Source: Ditylenchus dipsaci
Lineage: Eukaryota > Nematoda > Chromadorea > Rhabditida > Anguinidae
NCBI GenBank assembly: GCA_004194705.1
Contig: SADC01001298.1
Span: 62,001 to 126,000 of the forward strand
Length of the DNA stretch: 64,000 nt
Direction: 5' to 3'
Below the pieces are notes generated by a model. That model was not told the origin of the DNA. It ran no database searches and saw only the letters and a program-made list of their open reading frames with translations. Shown piece by piece: positions 34,601 to 46,097 of this stretch. Position numbers and translations under genes: made by a program. Each line of letters opens with the position of its first letter. The stretch's first letter is position 1.

Positions 34601-37600
34601 AACATGTGGTCGCGAAAAAGGGTACCCAGAAATGCCTTGGCTTTTTCCTCCAATGCTGCCCTGATGCCTACTCAGAGTGGGTTTTGCACTTCTGTAGAGC
34701 ACTATTTAGATATTTCATTGATTGTTGTAGGTCTTGGTCGTGCCAGGCTGCCGCCGAGCTCCGTCTCATCTCCCAAAAACCAGGAGTTCCAAATTTTACT
34801 CGCAAGACCAACCATGTGTATACAGCCAAAGAAAACGACTGGGGATACTCTTGTTTCATGACTTGGGCAGATATTTTGGACGAAGCACAAGGATATATCA
34901 AAGATGACAAAGTTGTGCTTGAAGTGTCCGTCAAGGCTGACCCTCCCAAAAACATTTTGTGAGTAAACAACCCTTATCTAAAAAATTCGAATCCCGCTAA
35001 TCTCGTGACAAGTTTTTAACCTGAAAATCAATAAAAAAAGAGAATTAGCTGGTTTCAAAAAAATTACTTTTGAAACCTTACTTTTGAACTTAGTGTACTT
35101 TTTATTTTTCACTATTTCTATTAGATTAGGGTTCTGAAAGATATATATATTTTTTGTAAAAGGCAATTGTATTCCAAAATTTCGGGTTTCTTCGAAACTT
35201 AACCGGCTCAGACGCTAAGCCTAAGTCTGAGCAGAAATTTTAAAGTTTTGAACTAGAGCCGAAGCACACTTTTCTAACCCTAGATGGACCGTAGGACCAT
35301 ATTTTCTGTTTTAACTTAGATTGGAAAAAAATCCTTGCCGAAAGAAGAAGCACTCAATTCAGCTGAAGCTATGAATCGTTAAGATTAAATTATCGAATGT
35401 CGAAAAGAGATTTCTAAGTTCCGTGAAAAATTTAGTAGGTTTTTATAAAAAAATACAAATGCAGCTACAGCTGATTTCAGAAGTTGTGGGAAAGTATCCC
35501 TTTAATGACATCAGCTATTGTGTGAAATCGTCTATTTCAGATCACACAAGGAATTTCAAAAAAGATCCAGGAATACAAAAGACTGGCCGACATGCAATGC
35601 CAACGTGGTCTTATTGACAAGGCTATTGAAGTTAATGCTCAGGTAAGTCCTACTACCTAATCACAAGTCGTCATTCCTGGTCTTACTTTTTTACCTTTTA
35701 GGCCCTAAAGTTCTGCAAGGATAAAGATACTGAGTGCAAGACACAATTAGAAACACAAAAAGCACATTTGATAGAGATGAAGCTCAAGCAATCTATTGAA
35801 CGAATCGAAAAAGGTATTCTGATTACAAAGTCTTAAATAAAAATTATAAAAATGTCTTTCTATTAAAAAATATTACAGGAAACGATCCCAACAAACCGTC
35901 AGAAGATGACTCAGCCGCCAATCTAAATGCTTTGAGACATGCCTTAGGCACAAATGCAGCTAGGGCGGCTTCTGTCAAGAACACCACAACACAAAAGAGC
36001 AATAACAAAACTGTCAGTAAGGAAGCTAATGAGACACTAACGAAGATGCCAGCAGACACCACACACCACCCATGATCCCAGTCACAGATGACAGGTCGAC
36101 CACCCCACCTGCCCATCTGGAGCACACTCTCCAAAATGGAGTCCTGCCCACTTTTGAGACCAAACAGAAGTCCGCAATTTTGGGCAGCAATATGGTGCAA
36201 AAGAAGAGCAGCAAGAGCTCCATGGGTTGCAGTGCTGGAGACCAGTGCAAAGGATACCTAAACAAGAAAGGTCATTTGAATAGCAAGGAATTGGTGGCTT
36301 TGGGCCATTTCAATAAGAGCTTGTTAAATTCAGACGAGTTTGACTTTGTGAAGGAAAGATATGAAGACGAAGAGGAACTACTACCACAACAAATCCAACA
36401 CTACTTGCAACATGTAGGTGGATTTGAACAAAACATGCTGAAAATATTAAGTTGATCAATAATTTCGTTCCGCTTTTTATTTACCTTCACATTTTCATTA
36501 TTTTTATGGGAACAAGGCCAACCAGGTATCCGATCATGGGCTTAAGCAGGGGGGGGGGCTGAGGTGGCTATAGCTCCCCCCCCCCCCGTCAGATTTTTTG
36601 AAAAACACTGTATATTAAAAACACTATAATTCGAAAACGGTGTAGGTAAATGACCTCTCGTGGTGCTTTAGCCCACTCAGCCCCCAGCAACGCCCCGACT
36701 CGAATCGGTTGGACAGACATTGTTTTAAAGTATGGCTAGTTCTACTTATGGTCATATGTGAACACCCGCAAATTGAAATTTTTTATGATTTAGATTCCTT
36801 AAAAAACTGGGATGTTTCAGAGTAAAATATTTTGATTGAAAATAGGTATTTTCATATTAGTAATACAAAAAGTCGGAACAATGGAACAAATTTATGACAC
36901 AACGCAATGATTTCACCAATGTACCAAATATCTAATTATTGGAAATTTTAGCTATCGGAAAAAGACAAAGAATCATCACGACTAAAGAGATTTTCTGCCG
37001 AACTGGAAATGTTAGCTTCTCCACTAGAGACTGGCAAACGAGCAGATGATGCTTACTTCAATGAATTGCTCAGTCTACCACCCAGAGAAGCTGATGTAAG
37101 TTTGGAACTTTCAAATGTTTTCATTTTATTAACTTATTCATACACCCTTTAATTTAGGCCTTGACATTGGCAGCCTTGAACTGTGAAATGGAAGAGCAGA
37201 AAATGAACCCGAAGAACAGGAAACTCTACCGCAAGAACCTGTGTGACTCATGTCTCAAGGAAGAGCGTGATGTGAAAAACAGTGCTGAACGAGTGCCTCC
37301 ACCCACTTCAGAGTCGGGCTGTCAAACAGAGTTCTCCAGATGCTTAAGCAGAGAAGGTAACTTTATAGGGTTGACGAAAAAGTCTGAGTAAATAACTAGT
37401 GATAAAAAACCTGTGTTGTATAATGGTGTTTCAATAATGTGCGCATGTCCCTCCACAATTTTCACGCGTGCATGCAACGCAAAGGATTTTTTAGTTGTAA
37501 ATAGTCGTCTGCACGACAGGACACGATAGTGCCCACGAAAGGCAAAATGCAAATTCCTTGTTTGAGGAATACGCACAACAAATGTCTCAAAAATGAAAAT

Positions 37601-40600
37601 TCATTGATTTCAATAAAAAAATTCTGGCTTTTGCGACAGTAGTATCAGGTTGTCCGAAAATTTTTGCATCGAGTGATAAAGTGACTAGTTTTATTGAAAA
37701 TAGTGTCGTTAAATCGAGATTTTAATTTTTCGGAGAGAAAAGTTTTATGATTCTGAAAAACGACCGCCGAAATCGGAATCTCTGCGATATTTAGGACCAG
37801 ACTGTTAAAGAAGAACGGTCAAAGATTTCGAAAATCAAGTAAATAAAAGTGCCGCACCTAGGCGGGAACGAGCTTGAGGGTGTTGTTAAATCGAGCGGCG
37901 ACTGTATGAGCTTTTGGGTCGACAACTCTCTTGTTTGCTAGGAAACTGATATGCAGAGTCTTAGCTGACTAAGTAAAATAATACTTTCATGTACTGATTT
38001 GCAATAAATTATGAGTGAAATTTTGATTTAGAGATTAGAAATCTGAGATAAAATTGTTCTAATGCAATTCTTGACATTCCCACGCAAACTTTTAACGTAA
38101 ATTTACCATTTATAGTGCTGGCGACAGACGCAGCAGCTCGTCTAATGCAACTGCAGCAGCACCAACAACAGCAGCAGCAATTGCAGCAAGCCAACGAACT
38201 AGTCAACAACATAGCCCCTCCAGCATTGCCTGCTCGTCAACGCAAGAAGGCTACAGCCAAAAAGACCATGCAGCAACAGCAGCAACAACAACTGATGCAA
38301 CAACAACAGCATCCAAAAGCCAATCCTAGAAATGCTCGTATGAACGCCAGTCTAACAGGCATGCAGGAAAACATGCTGCCAACCATGGGTCTGCTCAATG
38401 CCATGGACAAAAAGCCATTGATGGGTGCTAATCTGGACAATAATTTGGCAAACCTAGCTGCTGAACTTGAGATCGGAAAGGTATTTTTAAATTAGGTAGC
38501 AGAAATAGTTTTAATTTTAAAATTTCAGATGCAAAACGAGGAGATGATGGCGGCCCAGCCAACTGCAAACTCGATATTCTCAAGACAATACATCGAGGAG
38601 TGGTTGCGCTACAGTGCTCGGTTGGTGTTTTTAAGTTGTCTGGTGATTCGGAGCGAATTGTGTGATATTTTTAGAAACGTGTTGAAGTTGAACTACGACA
38701 AGTAAGTAATCGGTGTTGGACACATAAGCTAAATATTGCATGAAAATAAAAATAAATGTGCCTGTCCATGTTTTAAAAGTAAAGAAAAAATTAAAAATGT
38801 ATGAAATCACGTTTTTTCCATCCTAGATCAAGATATTTCGGATTGCTAACATTTTAAGAATCTCTTTTAAAATTGAAATGGTCATTTCGAAAATTTGGAA
38901 GCCTATAACCGCTGTTTCGGGTTTTTATAGTAACACAGGTTGGGTCGGGACTAAGATTTTTGGAGTCTTTGGCTTCGGGCTCAAATTTATCTGAGCCATA
39001 GACTTAATTTTCATTAAATTTTCCTGTGTCAAGCTTGCTTTCATGTCTCCATATTTTCAGCAATGGCAAGCCATTTATAACAACTCGATCTGGCAATGAT
39101 GTGGCAGAAATATGCTCAGAAAACAACTTACGAGAGCCTGAGGTATAATTTTAACTCCTTACTTTCAAACTATTTTCTACACCTAATTAATTTGTAGATA
39201 AGCGAGGTGTCAACTGCTTTAGGAGTAATTGGTCTGAACTGCATGAATGCTAGAAACATTCAGCAGAAGGTGGCTGACTTCGTGGAGACTCTAGAGTCCC
39301 ACACCAACTTCCGCGAGATGAGAGCCTCTATAGATCGGTTGTTGAGTTTGTGCAGCGATGATGAGAACTTCACAGGCGCTGACGACTCCATCTCTGTGGT
39401 TAGTGTCAGTGAATCATCCACCAAAGGTAGTAGTAGCCAAACAGGAAAGAAAAAAATGAAAAAAATCTGTCAAATTACAGACACTGACATGAGCAAAGAC
39501 TTTGCCGATTTTGCCAGCTTTCCAAGAACTTTTGCAGAAGAAGATCCTCACGACTATATGCTTTCTAGAGAGCTGAAACAAGCAGAAATAGCGCTGGCCA
39601 CTCGACTCACCAACATCATTTTTCAGCTGCATCAGGCCAGGTAAGATATTTGGGTGATTGTTAAGAATGGAGTCTTGTGCAGATTTTCGACTTATAGCCT
39701 TTTCAAATTTTTATTTATTTTCGGCTCTTTGGCTTACCGTATTCTCTTTAATAGAACCACACTCTCTATTAGAACCACACTTTCTAATAGAACCACACCT
39801 CTTAAGACTCTCAAGCTGCGCCAACGGCCGTCTAACTTTAATGGATTGTCGAAGCCTGGGAGAATCTCTTGTATGAGCTCATCGTTGAGTCATTCAAATC
39901 GTGCGGAGTTCCCAATGCTACTGATGAGGACGACGGCATTCACTGATTCAAGAGTTGGGCCGTTTCCAAGTGGTCGAATCACCTTAATAAACAAAATTAT
40001 TTATTAAACTATTCATATAGGTCGATATAATATCGATATAACCATGACTGCCATAAGCGACAAAAATAAATGAAAAGTATAGTATAAATGAGCGTCCCCC
40101 TAAACCAAGCAGGTCCGAAATAAAGAATTTATGCGCGTATGCTGCAATGCTTGAATATGTTCAGAAGGTTGAAAAATAGAACCACACTCTCTATTAGAAC
40201 CACTCTCTCTAATAGAACCACACCCCCCAAGGGGGGTTACAAAATAGAACCACATATGGTTCTATTAGAGAGAATACGGTATCTTTTTGATTTTTTTAAC
40301 TTCCAAAAAGCCTCAGGTGGAGGGTAGGCTAGCGCACGTCAGAACGAGCTAAATTGAAAAGTTTGGAATCGAAAAACGTCAACGTCTTTGTTATGGTCTT
40401 GTTATGGCGTAATTCATGGGCGTAGGCAGCGGGGGGGGGGGAGTGGCTGAGAGGACTGTAGCCCCCGTCAGGTGTTTCGAAAAACATTGTTAATTAAAAA
40501 CACTATGAAACTCGGAAACGGTGTAGGGAAGATGACCTCTTGGGGGGCTTAGCCTCCCCCCGTCAAATTTTTCTGGCTACGCCTCTGGCGTAATTATTCT

Positions 40601-43600
40601 AAAATTGTTCACATCAAATAAAGAAGATGGTTTTCAGTCTGCCCGACATCGTTGACCGCCTAGCTATGAAAATGGAATCCATCAAAGCACACGACGTGCA
40701 AGTCAACAAGCAATGTAGTGATGCGCACAAGAGCTTGCAAGTGGCCAATGAAAAGTATGAAAAACTAAACCAACAGCTCAAAGACCGCAAAAATGAAATT
40801 AAAAAGCTGGAAAAGAAGGCTAAATCTGAGGCGTAAGTACATCAGCTGCTTGATTTAATCAGTTAAAAAAAAGTGAACTCATATTTCTAGGCAATTGGCT
40901 GCTGAGAATAGTGAACTCCACGACAAATTGGACGCTTTTAAGAAGGAAGTCAGCCATTTGCAAAGACAGGTATGAGATATTTGTTGGCAAAGTTTTATAA
41001 ATTGTAATCCACTATGAACTTTTAGATTAATGAAGAGCAGATGAAGTACAAGCGAGACACCCAGTCATTGGCTGATTCCAAGAAGCACTTGCATGTAAGT
41101 CTTTGTAGTCAAATAGGTCAAAGTTCAAATCTAACTAACATGTATTTGTACGAAAAACTTCACTAAAAGTATAACACTTGAACAGTATTATCTGAAAAAA
41201 TTACAGTCAACCTGAAAATTGTTGACCTGCTTGCTTCAAATACGGCCCTATCCTAGAAGAGGGGGCCAAATATTGCCTTGGTCCCCTTGCTGATTTTTAT
41301 CAATTTTGCCTTGGTCCCCCCTGTTTTTTTTCTTATTGTTTTTTTTCTTTTTTTTAATGATTTTAAAATTATAACAAGTAAAATAATAATAATTACTTTT
41401 ATTAAACTTCACGAGTCATGGATAAGCCGGTTTTTTCACAACTTGTTTGTTGGACTAGTCATTTGCCCACATGTAGAATGCGATGAGGCAGGTTGCGAGA
41501 CGGAGTTTTGGCTCCTGGATGACGATTCTTTCCTGACGGTATCTCTCGAACACAGCTTGCTATTTTTCCTGCACCTCTACTGCCCTTATACACATGTCGA
41601 TTAAGTTTAAAATAAATCTGTATTCCATCTATTCTTTCGAAGCGCTTATCGATTGACATTGACAGATGGGTGCGCGACGTTTCACTACCAGGACAGTTAA
41701 CTACCGGGCCGTTTCACTACCGGGCGTTTCACTACCGACCGTTTCACTACCAGCCGTTTCACTACCGGGCCGTTTCACTACCGGGCCGTTTCACTACCGG
41801 GTTCATTTTATATTCAAAATTTCTTCGAATTCAAAATTTGGCGCTAGTATAGAATACCCCCCCCCAAATCGGACCTTTTCAAAATCGGTGTAACTACCCT
41901 TGCAAACAAAAAGTTTAGGCTCAGCCTTAGGCTTGGGGGTAGGCCAGCAAACGGAAGTTGTGACTAATAAAGAGTTTGCGCACATTTTCCGGGGTCTGGG
42001 ACATAAATTTGGGTAGTCTTTACTTAAGTTTTAGAAGGAAAAAGGGGGGGGGCGTTGGTATTCCATTCTTCCGTACGCTGGCCTACCCTCAAGCCTAAGG
42101 GCTAAGCCTAAATTTGTTGTTTGCAAGGGTAGTTACACCGATTTTGAAAAGGTCCGATTTGGGGGGGGGGTATTCTATACTGGCGCCAAATTTTGAATTC
42201 GAAGAAATTTTTTAATATAAAGTGAACCTGCTAGTGAAACGGCCCGGTAGTGAACTGTCTTGGTAGTGAAACGTCCTGCTCCCTTGACAGATTCCAATTC
42301 TCTCAAGTGGCTTCGTTCGGCAATTTGCTCTGTACTGTAGCACAAGACATTTTTCATGCGAAGTGCGGTTACATCGACAATCTCAACACTTTCAAAGATT
42401 TTGGTGCGAGCCATTGAATTGGAGAACCCTGTAAACACGATTAATCAAAACTAATAAAGACAACGAAAACCCATAGAGAAAGATTTTAACAGAACTGACT
42501 AAAGACCTAAAAACTCCAAATACAATGGCGGGAAAAACAACAGGGGTGACCAAGCCAAAATTGATTATAATAAAAGAGAGACCAAGGCAAAATTTGTCCC
42601 CCTCTGCCAGGATAGGGCCGTTACAAAAAACAAAAGTTCAAAAAACTCTCACCTACTTACGCGCTCATAATCCTGCATATTCTAACGATTCGGCGGTCGC
42701 TCTTTACATACTGCGCTTGAAGAGCAACGATGAAATTCAAGAGACCTCAATGGCAAATGTCAAATTTTGTTTGCAGACGATAATTGGCTGCCTAAGCGAA
42801 ATTATTGTTATGGTGACTTCTGCTTCTGCATCAGGGATCCCAGCCAAAATTTTGTGAAAAAGGTTTTTGTTCAAAAAATTGAAAAAAGTCAAGGAAAAGG
42901 ACACATTTAGTTTTCGAAAAATATAAAAGTATAAAAAAAATTTCGGAGCGTATGGCCTTTTTCTCAGCTCAAGAAAAAAGACCAGCCGTCGAAAAAAAGG
43001 CAAGTTTGGCACCCTGTTCTACATGGCGTTGGTTTGTAAACTATTTTAAAAGAGTGGCAAATCAAGACGCAATTAGAACTTTTCTTCTAAACACAATAAA
43101 AGAACCATGCCTAGGGTAGTCTGGTGGACCTCCGTCAATCCAAAATTTTTTCCTAATCGTTGGATTTACGTACCGATTTTTTGATCGGGTTTCTAAAAAT
43201 AAAAGGCATGCAATTAAATTTTTATGACTAACTGTAAAAATATTCAGGTGGAGATGACCTCTCGAGCTACCGAAATCCAAAAGCTTAGCAACCAGCTGGA
43301 AGAGAAGGCTCAGGCTTTGAAAAAGAGCGAATCTCAATTGGCTAATGTAATGTTTTTGACTCTCTTTTAGACTATTTACCAACACTGCTGCGTTTCAGGA
43401 ACGCAAGTCCAATTCTTCTATCATTTCCAGTCTCACAGAACGAGTGAAGAAGGCCGAAATGAGTTTGCTTGAGCATAAGCTGGAAGATGGGCTCAAAATT
43501 TTGGAGAGGGCTCGTGATGATTGTGTCATGCAAATTCGTTCCTTGGAAGAGCAACAGAAAAGGTAGGCAACCAATAGTATTTTAGAAGGTATCATTAGCA

Positions 43601-44754
43601 ATATATCCGGTTTTGTCACAGTCATCAAAAACCTTCAGTTGTATTTTTATTCGAGTTTTCAGTTAGACCAACCATTTGACCTTTACTTATTTTTTAATAA
43701 AATATCCTGAATACCGTCAAAACTACCAATAACAAATAATTTTTTTTTAAATTTAATTATTCGTTAGTTTTTATCTATTCGATGTTTCGGAATGGTCTAG
43801 TAAATCAAATTTAGCAAAACCCTTCAAAAATTAAGCTAAAAATTGGCAAACCCTAGAAGCGGTACATTAAATACTTTGAGACCCACCAAAAATTTATAGG
43901 ACTTGAAAACATGATCCAATACTCACCAGATATTTATACTCAATAACACCAGCCTCAATTTCAGACATGTCTTCCCTGCCGAGCAAGAAGTAATCCGCAA
44001 AAACATCGCGGAATGGGAAACCAAAAAGAAGAAGTGATTGGACTGATCAGCCAAGCCAAAGCCGACTTCTCCACCCACATCAACTCGATCAAGGGTGGCA
44101 AGCAGCTGTCTCAACTGCCTAAACTGCAAGTGCCCAGACCTCCTCCTTGTCCCAAACTGTATCCTATGCCTGTGCCTCCTCCAGCAGTAGTACCTCCTCC
44201 AGTAGTAATGCCTCCTCCAGTCAGTAGCACAGCAGCCAGAGTGGCGTCCCCCACCACTAACAATATCGCTGGACCAGCAGCAGCGGCAGTTGTGGTGCCA
44301 CCCTCTCCATTGCCTCTGGAGAGGAAGGCAATCACCCCGCCCAGCAGCAACCGCTCCAGAATGGGTGGGGCAACCACTCCTCAACACCAAATGGCTGGTA
44401 TGGGCATGAGCAGCAATAGCATCCAGTCTCCAGGAGGCAGTGGTGTGGTCACTTACCCATCCTCCTCCATCCCTAACTCCAGTAATGCAACTCCGGTCAA
44501 AAACTTCCAGCTGCACCAACAGCCTCCACCAAGCCTACCAACTGCCAGTAATGTCAATCCAATTGCTCCAATTGGGGTAAGACCCTATAACTACCAAAAC
44601 GGAGTCAGCCAGCAGCCAAAAGCACCCACACCTATGATGCATCTGCACCAGGCCAGACACAGTCCTACTGCTAGTCTGGGCTCACAATATGCTAATATGA
44701 TGCAGCAGCAGCAGCAACAGCAAATGCCTGTGCAGATGCAGCAACAACAATACT

Positions 44755-44786
<32 letters not shown>

Positions 44787-46097
44787 ATGCAACAGAAGAG
44801 CCAGGCACAACAGCAACAACAGGCGGTGGGAGGAGCATACCAGAGTTGGGTTGGATGGGGTGACCAAGTCAACAATATTAGCGAGCTGTTTTGCCAGGGA
44901 CGATCATTCGGACCATTGGGTAATTCATTTAAATAATTTACTGCAGTTTCAATTTTAACAAAACATATTCCTTTGACCGACAAATAACTCGATCTTGTTG
45001 TTCTTCGTCCGGCTGATTATTCGATTGGGTTGTACTCTGTATATTAAAATGAAGCGACAGTTTATACAGCTTAATATTATTCAACCGGGTTGTTCTTTTA
45101 TATTTGAGTACATACCGTATTTCCTCTAATAAGCGGCCCCGCTCTAATAAGCGCCCCCCCCTCGACTTTGAGGGTCTGGATCTCAGTGTAGAAACAATAT
45201 TTGGCAGAGCTGTTGTATACGTTTTCTTAACTCCCACGAGCTCTACCGATTCCACTTTTCAGATTTTGGTTGAGCACCCAAAAATCTCGAAATCGAGTTC
45301 CAAATTTTCCGATTTTGGTGGGTTTGAAAAATAAGCGTCCCGGGGCGCTTATTAGAGGAAATACGGTAAGCATGTTTAAAGGGGAATGCTAGTCGCCGAT
45401 GGGAATATTTTGAAAGGCGGGTACCAGTGAAATTCAAACAAGAATTAATTTGACGCAATTTGGTGAAATTTGAAGAAAAAATACACATCCGATAGCAATC
45501 GAACCAAAATAATTCATTTTTGAATTGATCTGATACCCGCCTTTTAAAATATTTCCATCGGCGGCGAGCATGCCCCTTTAAGTCAGGCTTTCAAGTAAGT
45601 GAGGAAAATTAAGATTGGAAAATCGCGTGAAGGTATGAAAAAAACGTTAAGAGCGTTGCAGAAGAGGCCATTCAAAAACTGAATTTGACAAAAAGCCAGT
45701 TGAAGAATGACCCGGCTAAAGAACTCAAAGATCAAATAATCCACCAATCTAGGACACCCGATTGAAGAGCAAGAGCAGGAGCTAGTTTCTGTTAACATTT
45801 TCTTTGATTCCTCGCTTGCTTGTGTCGTAATTTAATTCAAATTTTCAATTTTCAAATAGCGTTCTAAATATCAAGCTAAACATCGATTTTCCATCTTATT
45901 TATATGCTTTTAAATAATCCCACAATTTTTTAAATTGAATGAGCCTCGTTCCACCTTCAATACATTTTTCAAATTTAGGCAGTGACTTTGGCAACTCGGC
46001 TGCCCGCAGCAATGGAGGCAGTGCTGGAGGTAACGGCAATCCCAACGTCAACAACAGCAATAGCAACAATAACAACGGCGGTGGATTCTTTTCCTGA
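31634..46097 (+). CDS. USP7-type MATH domain plus coiled coils and polyQ, more than 20 exons
   Basis: Exons: 31634-32041, 32089-32149, 32199-32239, 33455-33582, 33742-33910, 34578-34676, 34731-34958, 35541-35642, 35702-35813, 35879-36413, 36952-37095, 37158-37356, 38116-38480, 38529-38620, 38675-38701, 39061-39142, 39198-39640, 40638-40832, 40891-40969, 41026-41094, 43248-43346, 43399-43562, 43965-44919 and 45979-46097 (stop). A MATH/TRAF domain spans 33790-34958: VIQNFRHMADTVRGPSKF, PWRIMVMPRQH, CLGFFLQC, SWSCQAAAELRLIS, KENDWGYSCFMTW, GYIKDDKVVLEVSVKAD. This matches the USP7 MATH domain block by block, including the DWG(F/Y)S substrate-binding strand. No ubiquitin-protease domain follows. 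Instead come coiled coils (35541-35813, 40638-43562), a glutamine-rich segment, a domain at 38529-39640, and a final helix (SQAKADFSTHINSIK) before Pro- and Gln-rich sequence. That last helix recalls RNF214/DZIP3/TTC3-type coiled coils, but no RING is present. The N-terminus is incomplete. Single-base frame shifts occur near 31865, 36075 and 44022. Confidence 0.8.
32505..32835. mobile_element. Two adjacent palindromes in a MATH-gene intron
   Basis: At about 32515-32690 AAAATTTCTGTCGCCAAAAA faces TTTGGCGACAGAAAAAAAA. At about 32693-32830 the words GATTAATCGCAAATCGCA and GCAAATCGCAATCGCA are mirrored around the centre, ending CACGATTAATCGCAAATT. They abut each other. The region 32840-33440 continues with TCACC/CCGCAAAA-type words and holds no exon. 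Confidence 0.7.
34130..34460. repeat. Long imperfect inverted repeat in a MATH-gene intron
   Basis: The GGTCGTTTCTGAGAAACATT block at 34252 and CTTTCTCAGAAATGACCGCT at 34357, plus TTTTTAACCTCAATTTTGTA and ACCTCAAAATCGAGGTAAAA, form an imperfect hairpin of about 330 bp. It splits the MATH domain between the exons ending 33910 and starting 34578. Confidence 0.55.
36535..36700. repeat. Dispersed G-run/C-run repeat, second copy at 40425-40590
   Basis: Both copies contain AGCAGGGGGGGG or GCAGCGGGGGGG, a run of C, GTCAG, TTTCGAAAAACA or TTTGAAAAACA, ATTAAAAACACTAT, CGGAAACGGTGTAGG and TGACCTCT, ending in CCCC-rich sequence. The two copies lie in different introns of the same gene and are clearly homologous but diverged. 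Confidence 0.75.
37640..37908. mobile_element. Degenerate relative of the 8122-8545 element, with a different tip
   Basis: CGACCGCCGAAATCGGAATC, GCGATATTTAGGACCAGACTG and GCCGCACCTAGGCGGGAACG match the right arm of 8122-8545 (GATCGGCAAAATCGGAATCC, CTATCAGACTG, GACCCAAGGCGGGAACGAAC). The outer end, however, reads TTAAATCGAGCGGCGACTGTA here and GTTAGCGGGACTCGACTGTA there. It lies in the intron 37357-38115. Confidence 0.65.
39735..40281. mobile_element. TACCGTATTT element, AGAACCACA word
   Basis: Begins TACCGTATTCTCTTTAATAG and ends TTAGAGAGAATACGGTA. The word AGAACCACACTCTCTATT is repeated three times at the left and again near 40177-40225, and its complement TATGGTTCTATTAGAGAG closes the right end. 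It lies in the MATH-gene intron 39641-40637. Confidence 0.85.
41668..42283. mobile_element. MULE-like palindrome with 9-bp duplication, CGTTTCACTACCGG words
   Basis: Tips GGGTGCGCGACGTTTCACTA and TAGTGAAACGTCCTGCTCCC are flanked by the exact 9-bp duplication TTGACAGAT (41659-41667 and 42284-42292). The left arm has about seven words of the type GTTTCACTACCGGGCC; the right arm has three complements. At its centre sits the G-run element (41838-42188). A 9-bp duplication and GGG tips suggest a Mutator-like element. Confidence 0.9.
41838..42188. mobile_element. G-run/C-run element nested at the centre of a palindrome
   Basis: TTTGGCGCTAGTATAGAATA followed by a C run faces a G run followed by TATTCTATACTGGCGCC. 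The interior contains GGGGTAGGCCAGCAAACGGA and ACATAAATTTGGGTAG, as in the copy at 10540-10803. The flanking sequence GAATTCAAAATTTGGCGC/GCGCCAAATTTTGAATTC continues the pairing of the surrounding element. Confidence 0.8.
45113..45368. mobile_element. TACCGTATTT element, AAGCGCCCC word
   Basis: Begins TACCGTATTTCCTCTAATAA, then GCGGCCCCGCTCTAATAAGC. Ends GGGGCGCTTATTAGAGG and AAATACGGTA. The interior holds AACTCCCACGAGCTCTACCG and TTGAGCACCCAAAAATCTCG. It lies in the last MATH-gene intron (44920-45978), 11 bp from the next element. Confidence 0.88.
45380..45577. mobile_element. TTAA-flanked palindrome, AGGGGAATGCT tip
   Basis: TTAA at 45376-45379 and 45578-45581 flanks AGGGGAATGCTAGTCGCCGA and TCGGCGGCGAGCATGCCCCT. 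Inside, GGGAATATTTTGAAAGGCGG faces CCGCCTTTTAAAATATTTCC. It lies in the last MATH-gene intron. Confidence 0.87.

Larger units (their letters stand above)
41460..42460 (-). pseudogene. Coding-like fragment inside a transposon, split by a later insertion
   Basis: Minus strand: a CAG acceptor at about 42431, ATG at 42412-42414, then FESVEIVDVTALRMKNVLCY and SHLRELESV, which ends exactly at the target duplication of the 41668-42283 element. Beyond that element the strand continues MSIDKRFERIDGIQ and, in another frame, QAVFERYRQERIVIQEPKLR. Joining the two sides with one duplication copy removed does not keep a single frame (a TAA follows after four codons in the upstream frame), so I treat it as a broken fragment. 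Product unknown. Confidence 0.4.
41243..42620. mobile_element. Palindrome with CGGCCCTATCCT tips carrying a captured coding-like segment
   Basis: Tips CGGCCCTATCCT and AGGATAGGGCCG bracket arms that contain two CCTTGGTCCCC modules each (41275-41325 and, complemented, 42530-42600). Unlike most elements here, the interior has non-repeat, coding-like DNA: a minus-strand reading frame from ATG at 42414 (MARTKIFESVEIVDVTALRM...) and a second at about 41460-41660. The interior was later split by the element at 41668-42283. The whole lies in the MATH-gene intron 41095-43247. Confidence 0.75.

Noticed and set aside
43923..44519. A 198-residue His/Arg/Trp-rich minus-strand frame.
   Set aside because: It is the complement of the Pro-rich coding exon of the MATH gene; composition is explained by that exon.
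44591..44983. Cysteine- or leucine-rich minus-strand frames opposite the polyQ exon.
   Set aside because: They are the antisense of CAG/CAA repeats and carry no independent coding signal.
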